A stretch of DNA of 64,000 nt from Weissella confusa (lineage in GTDB: Bacteria > Bacillota > Bacilli > Lactobacillales > Lactobacillaceae), in contig JACSZT010000006.1 of assembly GCA_014332815.1 (NCBI GenBank), forward strand, positions 102,247 to 166,246. Direction: 5' to 3'. Below, one piece after another: positions 36,212-45,566 of this stretch (its first letter is position 1; each line of letters starts with the position of its first letter). Both the position numbers and the translations under genes were made by a program. The notes under the pieces were generated by a model. The model had not been told where the DNA came from. It worked only from the letters and a program-made list of their open reading frames with translations, and searched no databases.

Positions 36212-38845
36212 ATGGCTAAGCCGAAAGAAACACCAATGATGAAACAGTATAACGAAATCAAGGCGCAATACCCTGATGCGTTTTTGTTTTATCGCCTCGG
36301 TGATTTTTATGAATTGTTTAATGATGACGCGGTGTTAGGGTCACAACTATTGGAGTTGACGTTGACGCAACGTAATAAGAATTCTGCTGAACCAATTCCA
36401 ATGGCGGGTGTGCCTCACCACGCCGCACAAAACTATATCGATATTCTGGTTGATAAGGGTTATAAGGTTGCCGTTGTTGAGCAGATGGAAAACCCAGCTG
36501 AAGCTGAGGGGATGGTTCGCCGTGAGGTTGTCCAACTGGTGACACCTGGAACACGCATGCGTAATACAGCGGATGCAGCCAAGGAAAACAACTACTTGGT
36601 CAGCTTATCAATGACGCCGGTTGGTGGTTTTGGATTGGCTTATGCGGACCTTTCAACTGGTGAAGTGAAGGCGACGTCAGTTTCAGCAACGAACGGTGTA
36701 TTGAATGAAATCAGCCGTTTGGAGACGAAGGAAATTGTCACGAACGCCGAGTTGCCTGATGAATTGATGGCCAACCTCACGAGCTTAGGAATCTTGGTTT
36801 CAAAGCAAGAAGAAGGACCGGCTAATGCGGAAACGTCATATTTGACGCAACAATTGGAAGTGCCAGAACAAAAAGAAGCGGCTGATATTTTGTTGGCTTA
36901 TTTGTTTACGACACAAAAGCGCTCGCTGGACCACTTGCAGATGGCAACGCCTTACGAAATCGCCCAATACCTCAAGCTAGACCGTAATTCACGTGCCAAC
37001 TTGGAATTGACGGTTAACTTGCGTACGCAACAGCGTTCAGGAACGTTGTTGTGGTTGTTGGATAATACCAAGACGGCCATGGGTGGTCGTGCATTGAAGC
37101 AATGGTTGGAGCAACCGTTACTGGATCGCGAGACCATTGAGGCCCGCTATGACAAGATTGGTGAATTGTTGAAGGACTTCTTCTCACGCGCTGCTTTGCA
37201 AGAAACGTTGAAGTCAGTTTACGATTTGGAACGATTGGCTGGACGTGTCGCTTATGGTACGGCAAATGGTCGTGACTTGTTGCAATTACGTAATTCATTG
37301 CGCCAAGTACCAGATATTATGGTGACGCTTGGTGATTTAGATCCAGCTGTCTTTGGTGACTTGCTGCGTCGCATGGATCCGGTTTCAGATATCGAAATTT
37401 TGATTTCAAAGGCAATTGCCGAGGAACCACCAATTTCTGTTACTGATGGTGGTGTGATTCGCTCAGGATACAACAGCCGTTTGGATGAGTATCGTGATGT
37501 GATGAAGGGTGGTAAGAAGTGGCTAGCTGAGTTGGAAGCTAAAGAGCGTGAAGCGACTGGTATTAGTACATTAAAGATTGGTTTCAACAAGGTCTTTGGT
37601 TACTATATCGAAGTCACCAAGGCTAACATTGGTAAGCTTGACCCTGACCGTTACACGCGTAAGCAAACGTTGGCGAATGCGGAGCGTTTCATTACGCCTG
37701 AGTTGAAGGAACGTGAGCAAATTATTCTGGAAGCTGAAACGAAGTCGAGCGATTTGGAATACCAATTGTTCACGGAAGTGCGTGACCAAATTAAGGACAA
37801 CATTGCGCGTATTCAAAAGCTGGCCGCAACGTTGGCTGAGTTAGACGTGTTGCAATCACTTGCTACGGTGGCTGAACAATATAAGTTCACGCGTCCGACA
37901 TTGGTTGATAGCCAAAAGTTGGTTATTAAGGATGGTCGCCACCCTGTGGTTGAAAAGGTATTGGGTCACCAATCATACGTTGCCAACGACGTCTACATGG
38001 ATGAAGACGAAACGATTATGTTGATTACGGGGCCGAACATGTCTGGTAAGTCAACGTACATGCGCCAACTAGCCTTGACGGTCGTGATGGCACAAATCGG
38101 GTCATATGTCCCTGCTAGTGAGGCGGAACTACCAATTTTCGACCAAATCTTTACTCGTATTGGAGCGGCTGACGATTTGATTTCGGGAAATTCAACATTC
38201 ATGGTTGAAATGGCCGAAGCAAATACGGCTTTGCAAAATGCGACGAAGCGTTCATTGATTTTGTTTGATGAGTTGGGACGCGGAACGGCAACGTATGACG
38301 GTATGGCTTTGGCTCAAGCAATCATTGAGTACGTTCACAACAATACCAAGGCTAAGACGCTTTTCTCAACGCACTATCACGAATTGACGGCGTTGTCAGA
38401 TGAGCTTGATCATTTGCGCAATGTCCACGTTGGTGCGACGGAAGAAAATGGTGAGTTGGTCTTTTCACACAAGGTTTTGACGGGTCCGGCTGACCAAAGT
38501 TACGGTATTAACGTGGCGAAGTTGGCTGGCTTGCCAGACTCATTGATTGCCCGTGCATCTGATATTTTGGCAAGCTTGGAAGCGCAAGATGTCACGATTT
38601 CAGAAACGTTAGTGCAACCGCAACCAGTGTCAGCTAAATTGGCTGAACCGGTAGCATTACCAGTCGCACCAGAACCGGAACCAGTTGTTGAAGAAGATAC
38701 GCAACTTGACTTGTTTGCGTTGGAGCCAGCGGTTGACCCAGCCCTTCAAGCCATTTTGGATGAGATTAAGCAAACCAACATCGCAACGATGACGCCACTT
38801 GATGCGATGATGAAACTAAATGAGTGGCAAAAGCAAATGAAGTAA
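36212..38845 (+). CDS. mutS: DNA mismatch repair protein MutS
   Basis: 877 residues, full MutS1. Mismatch-reading motif F-x-E in RLGDFYELF near residues 30-38. Clamp and lever domains follow. Walker [10 protein letters not shown] at 607-615 and Walker [15 protein letters not shown] lie in the ATPase domain. A proline-rich linker ([18 protein letters not shown]) carries a beta-clamp-binding QLDLF, followed by a C-terminal tetramerisation helix. GGGGAAGGA precedes ATG 36212. Forms an operon with mutL, 15 nt downstream. Confidence 0.98.
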   Translation: MAKPKETPMMKQYNEIKAQYPDAFLFYRLGDFYELFNDDAVLGSQLLELTLTQRNKNSAEPIPMAGVPHHAAQNYIDILVDKGYKVAVVEQMENPAEAEGMVRREVVQLVTPGTRMRNTADAAKENNYLVSLSMTPVGGFGLAYADLSTGEVKATSVSATNGVLNEISRLETKEIVTNAELPDELMANLTSLGILVSKQEEGPANAETSYLTQQLEVPEQKEAADILLAYLFTTQKRSLDHLQMATPYEIAQYLKLDRNSRANLELTVNLRTQQRSGTLLWLLDNTKTAMGGRALKQWLEQPLLDRETIEARYDKIGELLKDFFSRAALQETLKSVYDLERLAGRVAYGTANGRDLLQLRNSLRQVPDIMVTLGDLDPAVFGDLLRRMDPVSDIEILISKAIAEEPPISVTDGGVIRSGYNSRLDEYRDVMKGGKKWLAELEAKEREATGISTLKIGFNKVFGYYIEVTKANIGKLDPDRYTRKQTLANAERFITPELKEREQIILEAETKSSDLEYQLFTEVRDQIKDNIARIQKLAATLAELDVLQSLATVAEQYKFTRPTLVDSQKLVIKDGRHPVVEKVLGHQSYVANDVYMDEDETIMLITGPNMSGKSTYMRQLALTVVMAQIGSYVPASEAELPIFDQIFTRIGAADDLISGNSTFMVEMAEANTALQNATKRSLILFDELGRGTATYDGMALAQAIIEYVHNNTKAKTLFSTHYHELTALSDELDHLRNVHVGATEENGELVFSHKVLTGPADQSYGINVAKLAGLPDSLIARASDILASLEAQDVTISETLVQPQPVSAKLAEPVALPVAPEPEPVVEEDTQLDLFALEPAVDPALQAILDEIKQTNIATMTPLDAMMKLNEWQKQMK

Positions 38846-38860
38846 TAAGAGGGCTGCGTT

Positions 38861-40858
38861 ATGGCAGAAATTCATGAATTATCAGATATTTTAGCTAACC
38901 AAATTGCGGCCGGTGAGGTTATTGAACGACCTGCATCTGTTGTTAAAGAATTGGTTGAAAATGCAATTGATGCCAATAGTCATCAGATCGACGTGCTAGT
39001 TGAAGAAGCTGGTGTAAAGTCGATTCGCATTATTGACGACGGTGATGGTATTGAGGCTGACCAGGTGCAAAAGGCGTTCTTGCGCCACGCGACGTCTAAG
39101 ATTACGTCACGTAATGATTTGTTCCGTGTCCACTCGTTGGGCTTCCGTGGTGAGGCTCTGCCATCAATTGCGTCAGTTGCGGATGTTGTTTTAGAAACGG
39201 CTACGGCTGATGCACCACAAGGAACGCGCGTGCACTACAAGGGTGGCGAGTTACTTGAAGAAGTCGGAACGGGAGCACGTAAGGGAACTGACATTACCGT
39301 GTCAGAGCTGTTCTTTAATACGCCTGCGCGTTTGAAGTACTTGAAGTCACAATCAACTGAATTAGCACAGATTGTCGATGTGATTAACCGTTTGGCAATG
39401 AGTTATCCTGATATTTCATTCCGTCTATCACACAACGGCAACGAAGTAATGCGTACAGCAGGTAACGGCAATCTACAACAGGTCATTGCGTCTATTTACG
39501 GTGTACAACAAGCTCGTAAGATGTTGGCAATTCAGGCTGAGGACAACGACTTTGAATTAAATGGGTATATTTCATTGCCTGAATTGACGCGTGCAAATCG
39601 TTCATACATTTCAATTTTGATTAACGGACGTTATATCAAGAACTTTAACTTGAGTCGTGCGCTTGTTAAGGGGTATGGATCAAAGTTGATGGTCGGTCGT
39701 TTCCCAATTGCGGTTTTGCAAATCACGATGGATCCACTGTTGGTCGATGTGAATGTGCACCCGCAAAAACATGAAGTCCGTCTTTCTAAGGAAAGCCAGT
39801 TGATGGATTTGATTGAGCGCACAGTTAAGGAACGTTTTGCAAACCAGAATTTGATTCCAAATGCCTATGAAAACTATCTAGGCGAGGAGCAAAACGCAGC
39901 TGAAAATGACGAGGCGTTCTTGGCGCAACTAAACGAAGCGTCAAAGCCATATGTTAGCTCATATGCGCCGGATACACCTGCCAATCACCCAGCACCTATG
40001 TCGACGGCGGATTATGAAAAGTTGGCGGATAACTTCTCCGTTGATGATATCGCGCCGGTTGTGGTGCATAATGCGGATGAACTGGAAGGCACGGCGGTGA
40101 GTGAATTCGCTGAAAAGTATCAAGATGCCGATGCAGTTAACCCCTTTGATGAAGGGGGCGTGACGATGGCGGCTGAGCAAGAATCACTAGACTTGAAGGA
40201 CGACACCATCACGGCTGTTGATGAACACGGTCAAAAGTTCCCAAAGCTCGATTATATTGGGCAAATGCACGGTACATTCTTGTTTGCCCAGTCTGAAGAA
40301 GGTTTGTACTTGATTGACCAACACGCTGCCCAAGAGCGCGTGAAGTATGAATACTACCGTGAGGAAATTGGTAAGGTCGGCATGGAAATGCAGAAGTTGC
40401 TAGTGCCAATCGTATTGGAATACCCTAAGATTGATATCTTGAAGATTCAATCCCACGAAGCAGAGTTGGCTAAGGTTGGCTTGCATTTGGAGCCGTTTGG
40501 GGATGACGCGGTGATTGTCCGTGAACACCCAGGCTGGTTTGAGAAGGGGCAAGAAGAAGATACGATTCGTGAAATGGTTGATTGGATTTTGCGTGATGGT
40601 AATTTGACGACGGCCCAATTCCGTGAGCGTACCGCCATTATGATGGCCTGCAAGCGTTCAATCAAGGCTAACTGGTCAATGAATGACTTTGAGGCCAAGG
40701 GCTTGATTGATCAATTGTCACACTCAGAAAACCCATACAACTGCCCACACGGACGCCCAGTCTTGGTCACGTTCTCAACGTTGGACATGCAAAAGATGTT
40801 TAAGCGTATTCAAGATTCACACGAATCATGGATTGAATATGATAACCACCCCTTTTAA
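38861..40858 (+). CDS. mutL: DNA mismatch repair endonuclease MutL
   Basis: 665 residues. GHKL ATPase motifs: ELVENAIDAN (30-39), DDGDGI, RHATSKI, GFRGEAL. After a variable linker (about 345-460) the C-terminal endonuclease domain has DQHAAQERVKYE at 486-497. It also has ACKRSIKAN and CPHGRP, the metal sites of the nicking MutL class used by bacteria lacking MutH. Works with MutS and the beta clamp. Confidence 0.98.
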   Translation: MAEIHELSDILANQIAAGEVIERPASVVKELVENAIDANSHQIDVLVEEAGVKSIRIIDDGDGIEADQVQKAFLRHATSKITSRNDLFRVHSLGFRGEALPSIASVADVVLETATADAPQGTRVHYKGGELLEEVGTGARKGTDITVSELFFNTPARLKYLKSQSTELAQIVDVINRLAMSYPDISFRLSHNGNEVMRTAGNGNLQQVIASIYGVQQARKMLAIQAEDNDFELNGYISLPELTRANRSYISILINGRYIKNFNLSRALVKGYGSKLMVGRFPIAVLQITMDPLLVDVNVHPQKHEVRLSKESQLMDLIERTVKERFANQNLIPNAYENYLGEEQNAAENDEAFLAQLNEASKPYVSSYAPDTPANHPAPMSTADYEKLADNFSVDDIAPVVVHNADELEGTAVSEFAEKYQDADAVNPFDEGGVTMAAEQESLDLKDDTITAVDEHGQKFPKLDYIGQMHGTFLFAQSEEGLYLIDQHAAQERVKYEYYREEIGKVGMEMQKLLVPIVLEYPKIDILKIQSHEAELAKVGLHLEPFGDDAVIVREHPGWFEKGQEEDTIREMVDWILRDGNLTTAQFRERTAIMMACKRSIKANWSMNDFEAKGLIDQLSHSENPYNCPHGRPVLVTFSTLDMQKMFKRIQDSHESWIEYDNHPF

Positions 40859-40859
40859 T

Positions 40860-40888
40860 TTGAAAGTGTTTCGTATTCGCAATATACT
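40860..40888 (+). promoter_or_regulatory. flavodoxin promoter
   Basis: TTGAAA (40860-40865), 17-bp spacer, TATACT (40883-40888). The -35 begins 2 nt after the mutL stop. Confidence 0.75.
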
Positions 40889-40907
40889 TGTATCAACAAA
40901 TACGAAA
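40869..40907. promoter_or_regulatory. split inverted repeat around the flavodoxin -10/start site
   Basis: TTTCGTATT (40869-40877) and AATACGAAA (40899-40907), perfect 9-bp arms 21 nt apart. One arm is in the promoter spacer and the other just past the predicted start. Candidate operator pair; no T-tract, so a terminator for mutL is less likely. Confidence 0.5.
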
Positions 40908-40935
40908 TGACAGATTTTAAAAGAGGTAGATTATC

Positions 40936-41388
40936 ATGAAGGCTCGTGTATTTTACGCTACAATTACTGGTAACAATGAAGATGTTGCGGACGTTATCAT
41001 CGACACGTTTGAATCAGAAGGTGTTGAAGTTACGAAGGAAGATATCTCAATGATTGACCCACACGACATTTCAGCTGATGAGACTGATATCGTGGTGGTT
41101 GTACCTTACACGTTTGATAAGGGAACGGTTCCTGATGAGTCATTGGACTTCTTTGAGGACTTGGAAGACGCTGATTTGACGGGTATTGTCTACGGTGTTT
41201 CAGGTTCTGGTGATGACTTCTACGGTAAGGACTTTGCCGTTGCTATCGACAAGTTCGAAGCACAATTTGAGAAGTCAGGTGCTACTAAGGGTGCCGATGG
41301 TGTTAAGGTTAACTTGAGCCCAGATGTCGAAGCAACTGAAGAGTTGCAAGCATTTACGAAGGCTTTGATTGAAAAGGCTAACGCATAA
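40936..41388 (+). CDS. flavodoxin
   Basis: 150 residues, FMN-binding electron carrier. Phosphate loop ATITGNNEDVAD at the N-terminus (T-x-T-G-N), 50s loop near VVVPYTFDKGTVPDE, 90s loop GVSGSGDDFYGKDFAVAID. Highly acidic, as expected. AAAGAGGTAG precedes ATG 40936. In lactic acid bacteria flavodoxins serve ribonucleotide reductase and isoprenoid enzymes; the partner here is unknown. Own promoter and perfect terminator. Confidence 0.93.
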   Translation: MKARVFYATITGNNEDVADVIIDTFESEGVEVTKEDISMIDPHDISADETDIVVVVPYTFDKGTVPDESLDFFEDLEDADLTGIVYGVSGSGDDFYGKDFAVAIDKFEAQFEKSGATKGADGVKVNLSPDVEATEELQAFTKALIEKANA

Positions 41389-41400
41389 TAAACATGATGA

Positions 41401-41440
41401 TTAAAACCGGCAGTTGTTTCGTTACAGCTGCCGGTTTTAA
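41401..41440 (+). terminator. terminator after flavodoxin
   Basis: Near-perfect stem TTAAAACCGGCAG / CTGCCGGTTTTAA with TGT/ACA inner pairs. Confidence 0.85.
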
Positions 41441-41556
41441 TATTTGACTTCGCGGGCAAGATTTGCTTCTTTAGACTTCAGAAACAAATCACAATTCAGC
41501 CATATATGACTTGTATGATATTTCTAAATTAGAGATAGTCATATGGGGGAAACATT

Positions 41557-41817
41557 ATGGCAGATTATTCAGCAATGTCGACTGGTGTCGGAAAGTTGAA
41601 CTATTCATTTTCAACATCAACAGCCGCCGAGTTTGGCGTAAAGGTAGAAAATGCAAGTGGTCGTCCGAACAACTACCGTGAAGCACAAATCAAGCGTATT
41701 CGTGATCGTGTGGCAACTAAGCCGGACATCACGTTCGCGCGTTTGCGTGCCGATTTGAATTTGGAAACAGCTGATTTGCGTCAACTTGCACGTGAAGCTG
41801 GCGTTGAATTACGATAA
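41557..41817 (+). CDS. small basic protein, tandem paralogue 1, unknown
   Basis: 86 residues. N-terminal half MSTGVGKLNYSFSTSTAAEFGVKVEN is beta-like. The C-terminal half (REAQIKRIRDRVATKPDITF and on through RLRADLNLETADLRQLAREA) is basic and helical and resembles a winged or helix-turn-helix unit: a helix, turn at KPDI, then two helices. A TATGAT -10-like box lies at 41514 and GGGGGA before the ATG. Near-duplicate of the next gene (about 60 percent identical by eye). Each has its own terminator, so they are separate transcripts. Confidence 0.75.
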   Translation: MADYSAMSTGVGKLNYSFSTSTAAEFGVKVENASGRPNNYREAQIKRIRDRVATKPDITFARLRADLNLETADLRQLAREAGVELR

Positions 41818-41823
41818 TTAACT

Positions 41824-41870
41824 AAAGAATCCGATGTTTCGTTATCTGAAACATCGGATTCTTTCTTTAT
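41824..41870 (+). terminator. terminator after paralogue 1
   Basis: Perfect stem AAAGAATCCGATGTTTC / GAAACATCGGATTCTTT, loop GTTATCT, then CTTTATTT. Confidence 0.9.
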
Positions 41871-41927
41871 TTCTGAACGATAATCAGTGAACCGAAACAA
41901 ATAATCCCATTTTTACGAACAATAGAG

Positions 41928-41933
41928 TATAAT
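41928..41933 (+). promoter_or_regulatory. -10 box of paralogue 2
   Basis: TATAAT 53 nt before the ATG at 41987. A GAAACAAAT word lies 34 nt upstream (41894). The same word lies 33 nt upstream of the TATGAT before paralogue 1, hinting at shared regulation. Confidence 0.5.
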
Positions 41934-41986
41934 AAGAACTATCTTAAAGAAAACATCGTCAATGTACGGTTATTGGGGGGCTATTA

Positions 41987-42247
41987 ATGGCTAACTTTAC
42001 ATCAATGTCAACAGGGGTCGGACAATTGAACTATACCTTTGCAACGTCTGCAGCATCAGAGTTTAGCGTGACGGTTGAAAACGAAAGTGCCCACAAGAGT
42101 GAGTATCGTGAGCGCCAAATCAAGCGTATTCAAGATCGTGTCGCCAACAAACCGGGAATTTCATTTGGGCGACTACGTTCGGATTTGCATTTGGAATCTT
42201 CTGAATTGCGACAACTAGCGCGTGAAGCGGGCGTAACGTTGCAATAA
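41987..42247 (+). CDS. small basic protein, tandem paralogue 2, unknown
   Basis: 86 residues, same architecture and exactly the same length as paralogue 1. Shared blocks: MSTGVG-x-LNY, YRE-x-QIKRI-x-DRVA, RLR-x-DL, LRQLAREAGV. Conservation is strongest in the C-terminal helical part, suggesting a DNA- or RNA-binding role, but no named family is recognised. TTGGGGGG precedes ATG 41987. Own promoter-like box and terminator. Confidence 0.75.
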   Translation: MANFTSMSTGVGQLNYTFATSAASEFSVTVENESAHKSEYRERQIKRIQDRVANKPGISFGRLRSDLHLESSELRQLAREAGVTLQ

Positions 42248-42263
42248 CTAAATCAAATAAAGT

Positions 42264-42300
42264 TAAAAAAAGATTGGCATCTCGCAGAAGCCAATCTTTT
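42264..42300 (+). terminator. terminator after paralogue 2
   Basis: AAAAAGATTGGC / GCCAATCTTTTT perfect stem. Confidence 0.9.
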
Positions 42301-42393
42301 TGTTCGTTTAGAAGTAATTTGCCACTGATTAACTTGTCCGCAATCACTTTTGGCACTAGAATAGAATGACTAAACATTTGAGGAGGACGCCTA

Positions 42394-43197
42394 ATGGGAA
42401 AGCTAATACGGCGCGTTGTGCCGGCGGTCTTGGTAGGGGGCGTCGTAGCAGGTGGTTATTACGGATATCAAGAAAATACGTTAAATATCCGGGGCACCAT
42501 TCAACGAGAAGAATTGAAGCAACGGGTTAAGGTGTCAAATGAGAAAATCACGCAACCTGAACGACAAGCCATTGTTGACCGGGTGATGAAGGAAACACAC
42601 CGCGATGAGGGACTACATAAGCAAGGGTTCGTTAGCATGCCGCTACTAGGCATTTTGCAACCAATTTTCGATAATGCATACAGTGAAGTTGGTCTGGATG
42701 CCGGCGCGAACTATGCTAATCGCACGGTAGATGATCCGGATGGTGACCAGGTTCCCGTCATGGGGCAAGGCAATTACGGCTTGGCCAGCCACAATTTTAA
42801 TGATGGTAAAACTGGATTTTCTGCCTTACAGGAGCGCCTGAATCAGGATGCCCCTTACCTTGTTGATGGTCAGTTGAAGGGCAGTGATTGGTTGAATGGT
42901 CAGCCAATCTATATGGCCAATCGATCAGGCATTTATGAATATAAGGTTACGGGCCAAATTCTGGTTAACAAAGGTGATACTGACGTATTGCGTCAAACAC
43001 AATCGCCACAATTAACCATTATTAGTTGCTTATTCCCAAGTACGCAATACCGTATTATTACGAAGGCATCTTTGGACAAGAAGTGGGAATGGCATAATGC
43101 ACCAGACAAGGTTGTCCACTATTTCGACCTAACCGTGCAAAAGACAAATGCCCACGCGTCATGGTTTAACCCTGGCGAAGAGGAAGGCGTTAACTAA
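42394..43197 (+). CDS. srtA: class A sortase
   Basis: 267 residues. N-terminal membrane anchor (RRVVPAVLVGGVVAGGYYGY, about 6-25) and extracellular sortase barrel. Catalytic triad by pattern: H133 (LASHNF), C212 (LTIISC), R220 (TQYRIITKA). Transpeptidase that attaches LPxTG proteins to peptidoglycan. No LPxTG protein is encoded in this window. The loop between C and R (LFPSTQY) is short as in class A. GAGGAGGAC precedes the start. Single-gene unit. Confidence 0.92.
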   Translation: MGKLIRRVVPAVLVGGVVAGGYYGYQENTLNIRGTIQREELKQRVKVSNEKITQPERQAIVDRVMKETHRDEGLHKQGFVSMPLLGILQPIFDNAYSEVGLDAGANYANRTVDDPDGDQVPVMGQGNYGLASHNFNDGKTGFSALQERLNQDAPYLVDGQLKGSDWLNGQPIYMANRSGIYEYKVTGQILVNKGDTDVLRQTQSPQLTIISCLFPSTQYRIITKASLDKKWEWHNAPDKVVHYFDLTVQKTNAHASWFNPGEEEGVN

Positions 43198-43269
43198 TCG
43201 TTGCGTCAATAGTTAAGGGTTTCATTTTTCTAGTTTTCGAGTATAATAAGTTAAGAATAAAGCGTTGAC

Positions 43270-43487
43270 GAAGATAAGTCGTTGAACAAGATTGTTTTTA
43301 GAGAGTTTGCCATTGGTGGGAGGCAAATAACGGTCGTTGAACGGTACTACTTCCAAGCGAACTGGTGAACCAGTTCCGTTTCCCGCGTTAAGGGACGATG
43401 AGGTGAGGGGGAACCCTCTCGAATTCGGGTGGTACCGCGTGCAAACGTCCCGTTACGACAAGTATAATTGTTGTAACGGGACGTTTT
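43270..43487 (+). promoter_or_regulatory. T-box riboswitch of thrS
   Basis: Apical stem I around GAGAGTTTGCC-x-GGCAAA with GGTGGGA loop. The specifier region GAACGGTACTACTTC carries ACT (43346-43348, Thr) as the likely specifier. Antiterminator T-box GGGTGGTACCGCG at 43427-43439. The alternative terminator AAACGTCCCGTTAC / GTAACGGGACGTTT plus TTT ends near 43487. Controls thrS by tRNA-Thr charging. The 5' boundary is approximate, and the exact specifier register is less certain than for valS. Confidence 0.93.
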
Positions 43488-43537
43488 TGTTTTTCGCGCG
43501 TCAAGTCGCACGCAGATTAAATAGGAGATTACACAAT

Positions 43538-45514
43538 ATGGCAGATGTAAAGATTACATTCCCAGACGGTGCTGTGAAGGAATTCCCAGCTGGCGTAACG
43601 CCTTTGGAAATTGCTAACGGTATTTCAAAGTCATTGGCTAAGAAGTCTGTTTCAGGTAAGTTGAACGGTCACTACGTTGGTATGAACGATGGCATTCAAG
43701 AAGATGGTGCCTTTTCATTGATTACCAAGGATGATGCAGAAGGATTGCAATTGTTGCGTCACTCTGTTTCTCACTTGTTGGCACAAGCTTTGAACCGTTT
43801 GTACCCAGACCAAATTCACTACGGTGTTGGTCCAGCCATCGATAATGGTTTCTACTACGATACTGATAAGGTTGAGGGTAGCCAAATTTCAGCTGAGCAA
43901 TTCCCTGAGATTGAAAAGATGATGAAGCAAATTGCTTCAGAAAACTTGCCAATCGTTTCTCGTGAGATTACGCGCGACGAAGCTTTGGAGATGTTCAAGA
44001 ACGATCCATACAAGATTGAATTGATTAACGATTTGCCAGCCGATGAGCACATCTCAATCGCTGTGCAAGGTGAGCACGTTGAATTGGATCGTGGTGGTTT
44101 GGTACCATCAACGAACTGGATTAAGCACTTTAAGTTGACGTCAGTTGCTGGTGCTTACTGGCGTGGAAAGTCTTCAAACCCAATGTTGCAACGTATCTAC
44201 GGAACGGCATTCTGGACGGCTGAAGACTTGGATGCTGAAATGAAGCGTCGTGAAGAAGCTAAGGAACGTGACCACCGTAAGATTGGTGCAGAGCAAGACT
44301 TGTTCTTCACGTCTCAAGAAGTTGGTGCTGGTTTGGCTGTTTGGATGCCAAACGGTGCTGCAATCCGTCGTACGTTGGAGCGTTACATTGTTGACCGCGA
44401 AGTGCAAGACGGTTACCAACACGTTTACACGCCAATCATGTCAAACTTGAACTTGTACAAGCAATCAGGTCACTGGGATCACTACCGCGATGACATGTTC
44501 CCACCTATGGACATGGGTGATGGCGAGTTCTTGGAATTGCGTCCAATGAACTGCCCATCTCACATCATGGTGTTCAAGCACAAGCCACGTTCATACCGTG
44601 AGTTGCCATTCCGAATTGCTGAATTGGGAATGATGCACCGTTACGAGAAGTCAGGTGCTTTGACTGGTTTGTCACGTGTTCGTGAAATGACGTTGAACGA
44701 CGGTCACACGTTCGTTATGCCAGACCAAATCGAAGACGAGTTCAAGAAGATTTTGGGCTTGATGATCGATGTTTACGCTGACTTTGATATCACGGATTAC
44801 CGTTTCCGTTTGTCATACCGTGACCCTGAAAACACGGAAAAGTACTACGATGACGATGACATGTGGGACAAGGCTCAAACGATGTTGAAGAAGGCCATGG
44901 ACGACATGGAGTTGGATTACTTCGAAGCTGAAGGTGAAGCTGCGTTCTACGGACCAAAGTTGGACGTTCAAATCAAGACTGCTTTGGGTGGAGAAGAGAC
45001 GTTGTCTACGATCCAATTGGACTTCTTGTTGCCTGAGCGTTTCGACGTTACTTACGTTGGACCAGATGGTGAATTGCACCGTCCAGTTATGATCCACCGT
45101 GGAATTATTTCTACGATGGAGCGCTTCACGGCTTACTTGACTGAAATGTACAAGGGTGCGTTCCCAACTTGGTTGGCACCACACCAAGTACGTATCATTC
45201 CTGTTAACCGCGATGCCCACGGTAAGTTCGCTAAGGACTTGGCTGATCGTTTGATCAAGCAAGGTATCCGTGCCGAATACGAAGATCGCAACGAAAAGTT
45301 GGGTTACTTGATTCGCGATGCCCAAACGTCTAAGGTTCCTTACACGTTGGTTATCGGTGATGAAGAAGTTAACAACAACACGGTTACGATTCGTCGCTTC
45401 GGTTCAACGGACACGAAGTCAAAGTCTGTTGATGCCTTTGAAGCAGAGTTGATGTCAGATATTGCACGTCACTCACGCGCAATGGAGACATTGGAAAAGG
45501 CCGTTAAGGGATAA
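43538..45514 (+). CDS. thrS: threonyl-tRNA synthetase
   Basis: 658 residues from ATG 43538 (TAGGAG 10 nt upstream); the frame is open through the T-box but that part is leader RNA, not protein. TGS domain (1-62), editing domain with [11 protein letters not shown] (HxxxH) near 77-87, class II core. Zinc ligand Cys in MNCPSHIMV near 338, motif 2 [18 protein letters not shown], motif 3 [14 protein letters not shown]-terminal anticodon domain [11 protein letters not shown]-box controlled. Confidence 0.98.
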   Translation: MADVKITFPDGAVKEFPAGVTPLEIANGISKSLAKKSVSGKLNGHYVGMNDGIQEDGAFSLITKDDAEGLQLLRHSVSHLLAQALNRLYPDQIHYGVGPAIDNGFYYDTDKVEGSQISAEQFPEIEKMMKQIASENLPIVSREITRDEALEMFKNDPYKIELINDLPADEHISIAVQGEHVELDRGGLVPSTNWIKHFKLTSVAGAYWRGKSSNPMLQRIYGTAFWTAEDLDAEMKRREEAKERDHRKIGAEQDLFFTSQEVGAGLAVWMPNGAAIRRTLERYIVDREVQDGYQHVYTPIMSNLNLYKQSGHWDHYRDDMFPPMDMGDGEFLELRPMNCPSHIMVFKHKPRSYRELPFRIAELGMMHRYEKSGALTGLSRVREMTLNDGHTFVMPDQIEDEFKKILGLMIDVYADFDITDYRFRLSYRDPENTEKYYDDDDMWDKAQTMLKKAMDDMELDYFEAEGEAAFYGPKLDVQIKTALGGEETLSTIQLDFLLPERFDVTYVGPDGELHRPVMIHRGIISTMERFTAYLTEMYKGAFPTWLAPHQVRIIPVNRDAHGKFAKDLADRLIKQGIRAEYEDRNEKLGYLIRDAQTSKVPYTLVIGDEEVNNNTVTIRRFGSTDTKSKSVDAFEAELMSDIARHSRAMETLEKAVKG

Positions 45515-45527
45515 TAATTAACGATTA

Positions 45528-45566
45528 AAGACCTGATGTTGGGGAATTCCTGACATCAGGTCTTTT
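45528..45566 (+). terminator. terminator after thrS
   Basis: Perfect stem AGACCTGATGT / ACATCAGGTCT followed by TTTT. Its T-tract touches the first bases of the large structured element, so some read-through into that element is possible. Confidence 0.8.

Noticed and set aside
43337..43537. 67-residue N-terminal extension of thrS
   Set aside because: The frame is open but passes through the T-box antiterminator and terminator. ATG 43538 has a proper ribosome site and begins the TGS domain.
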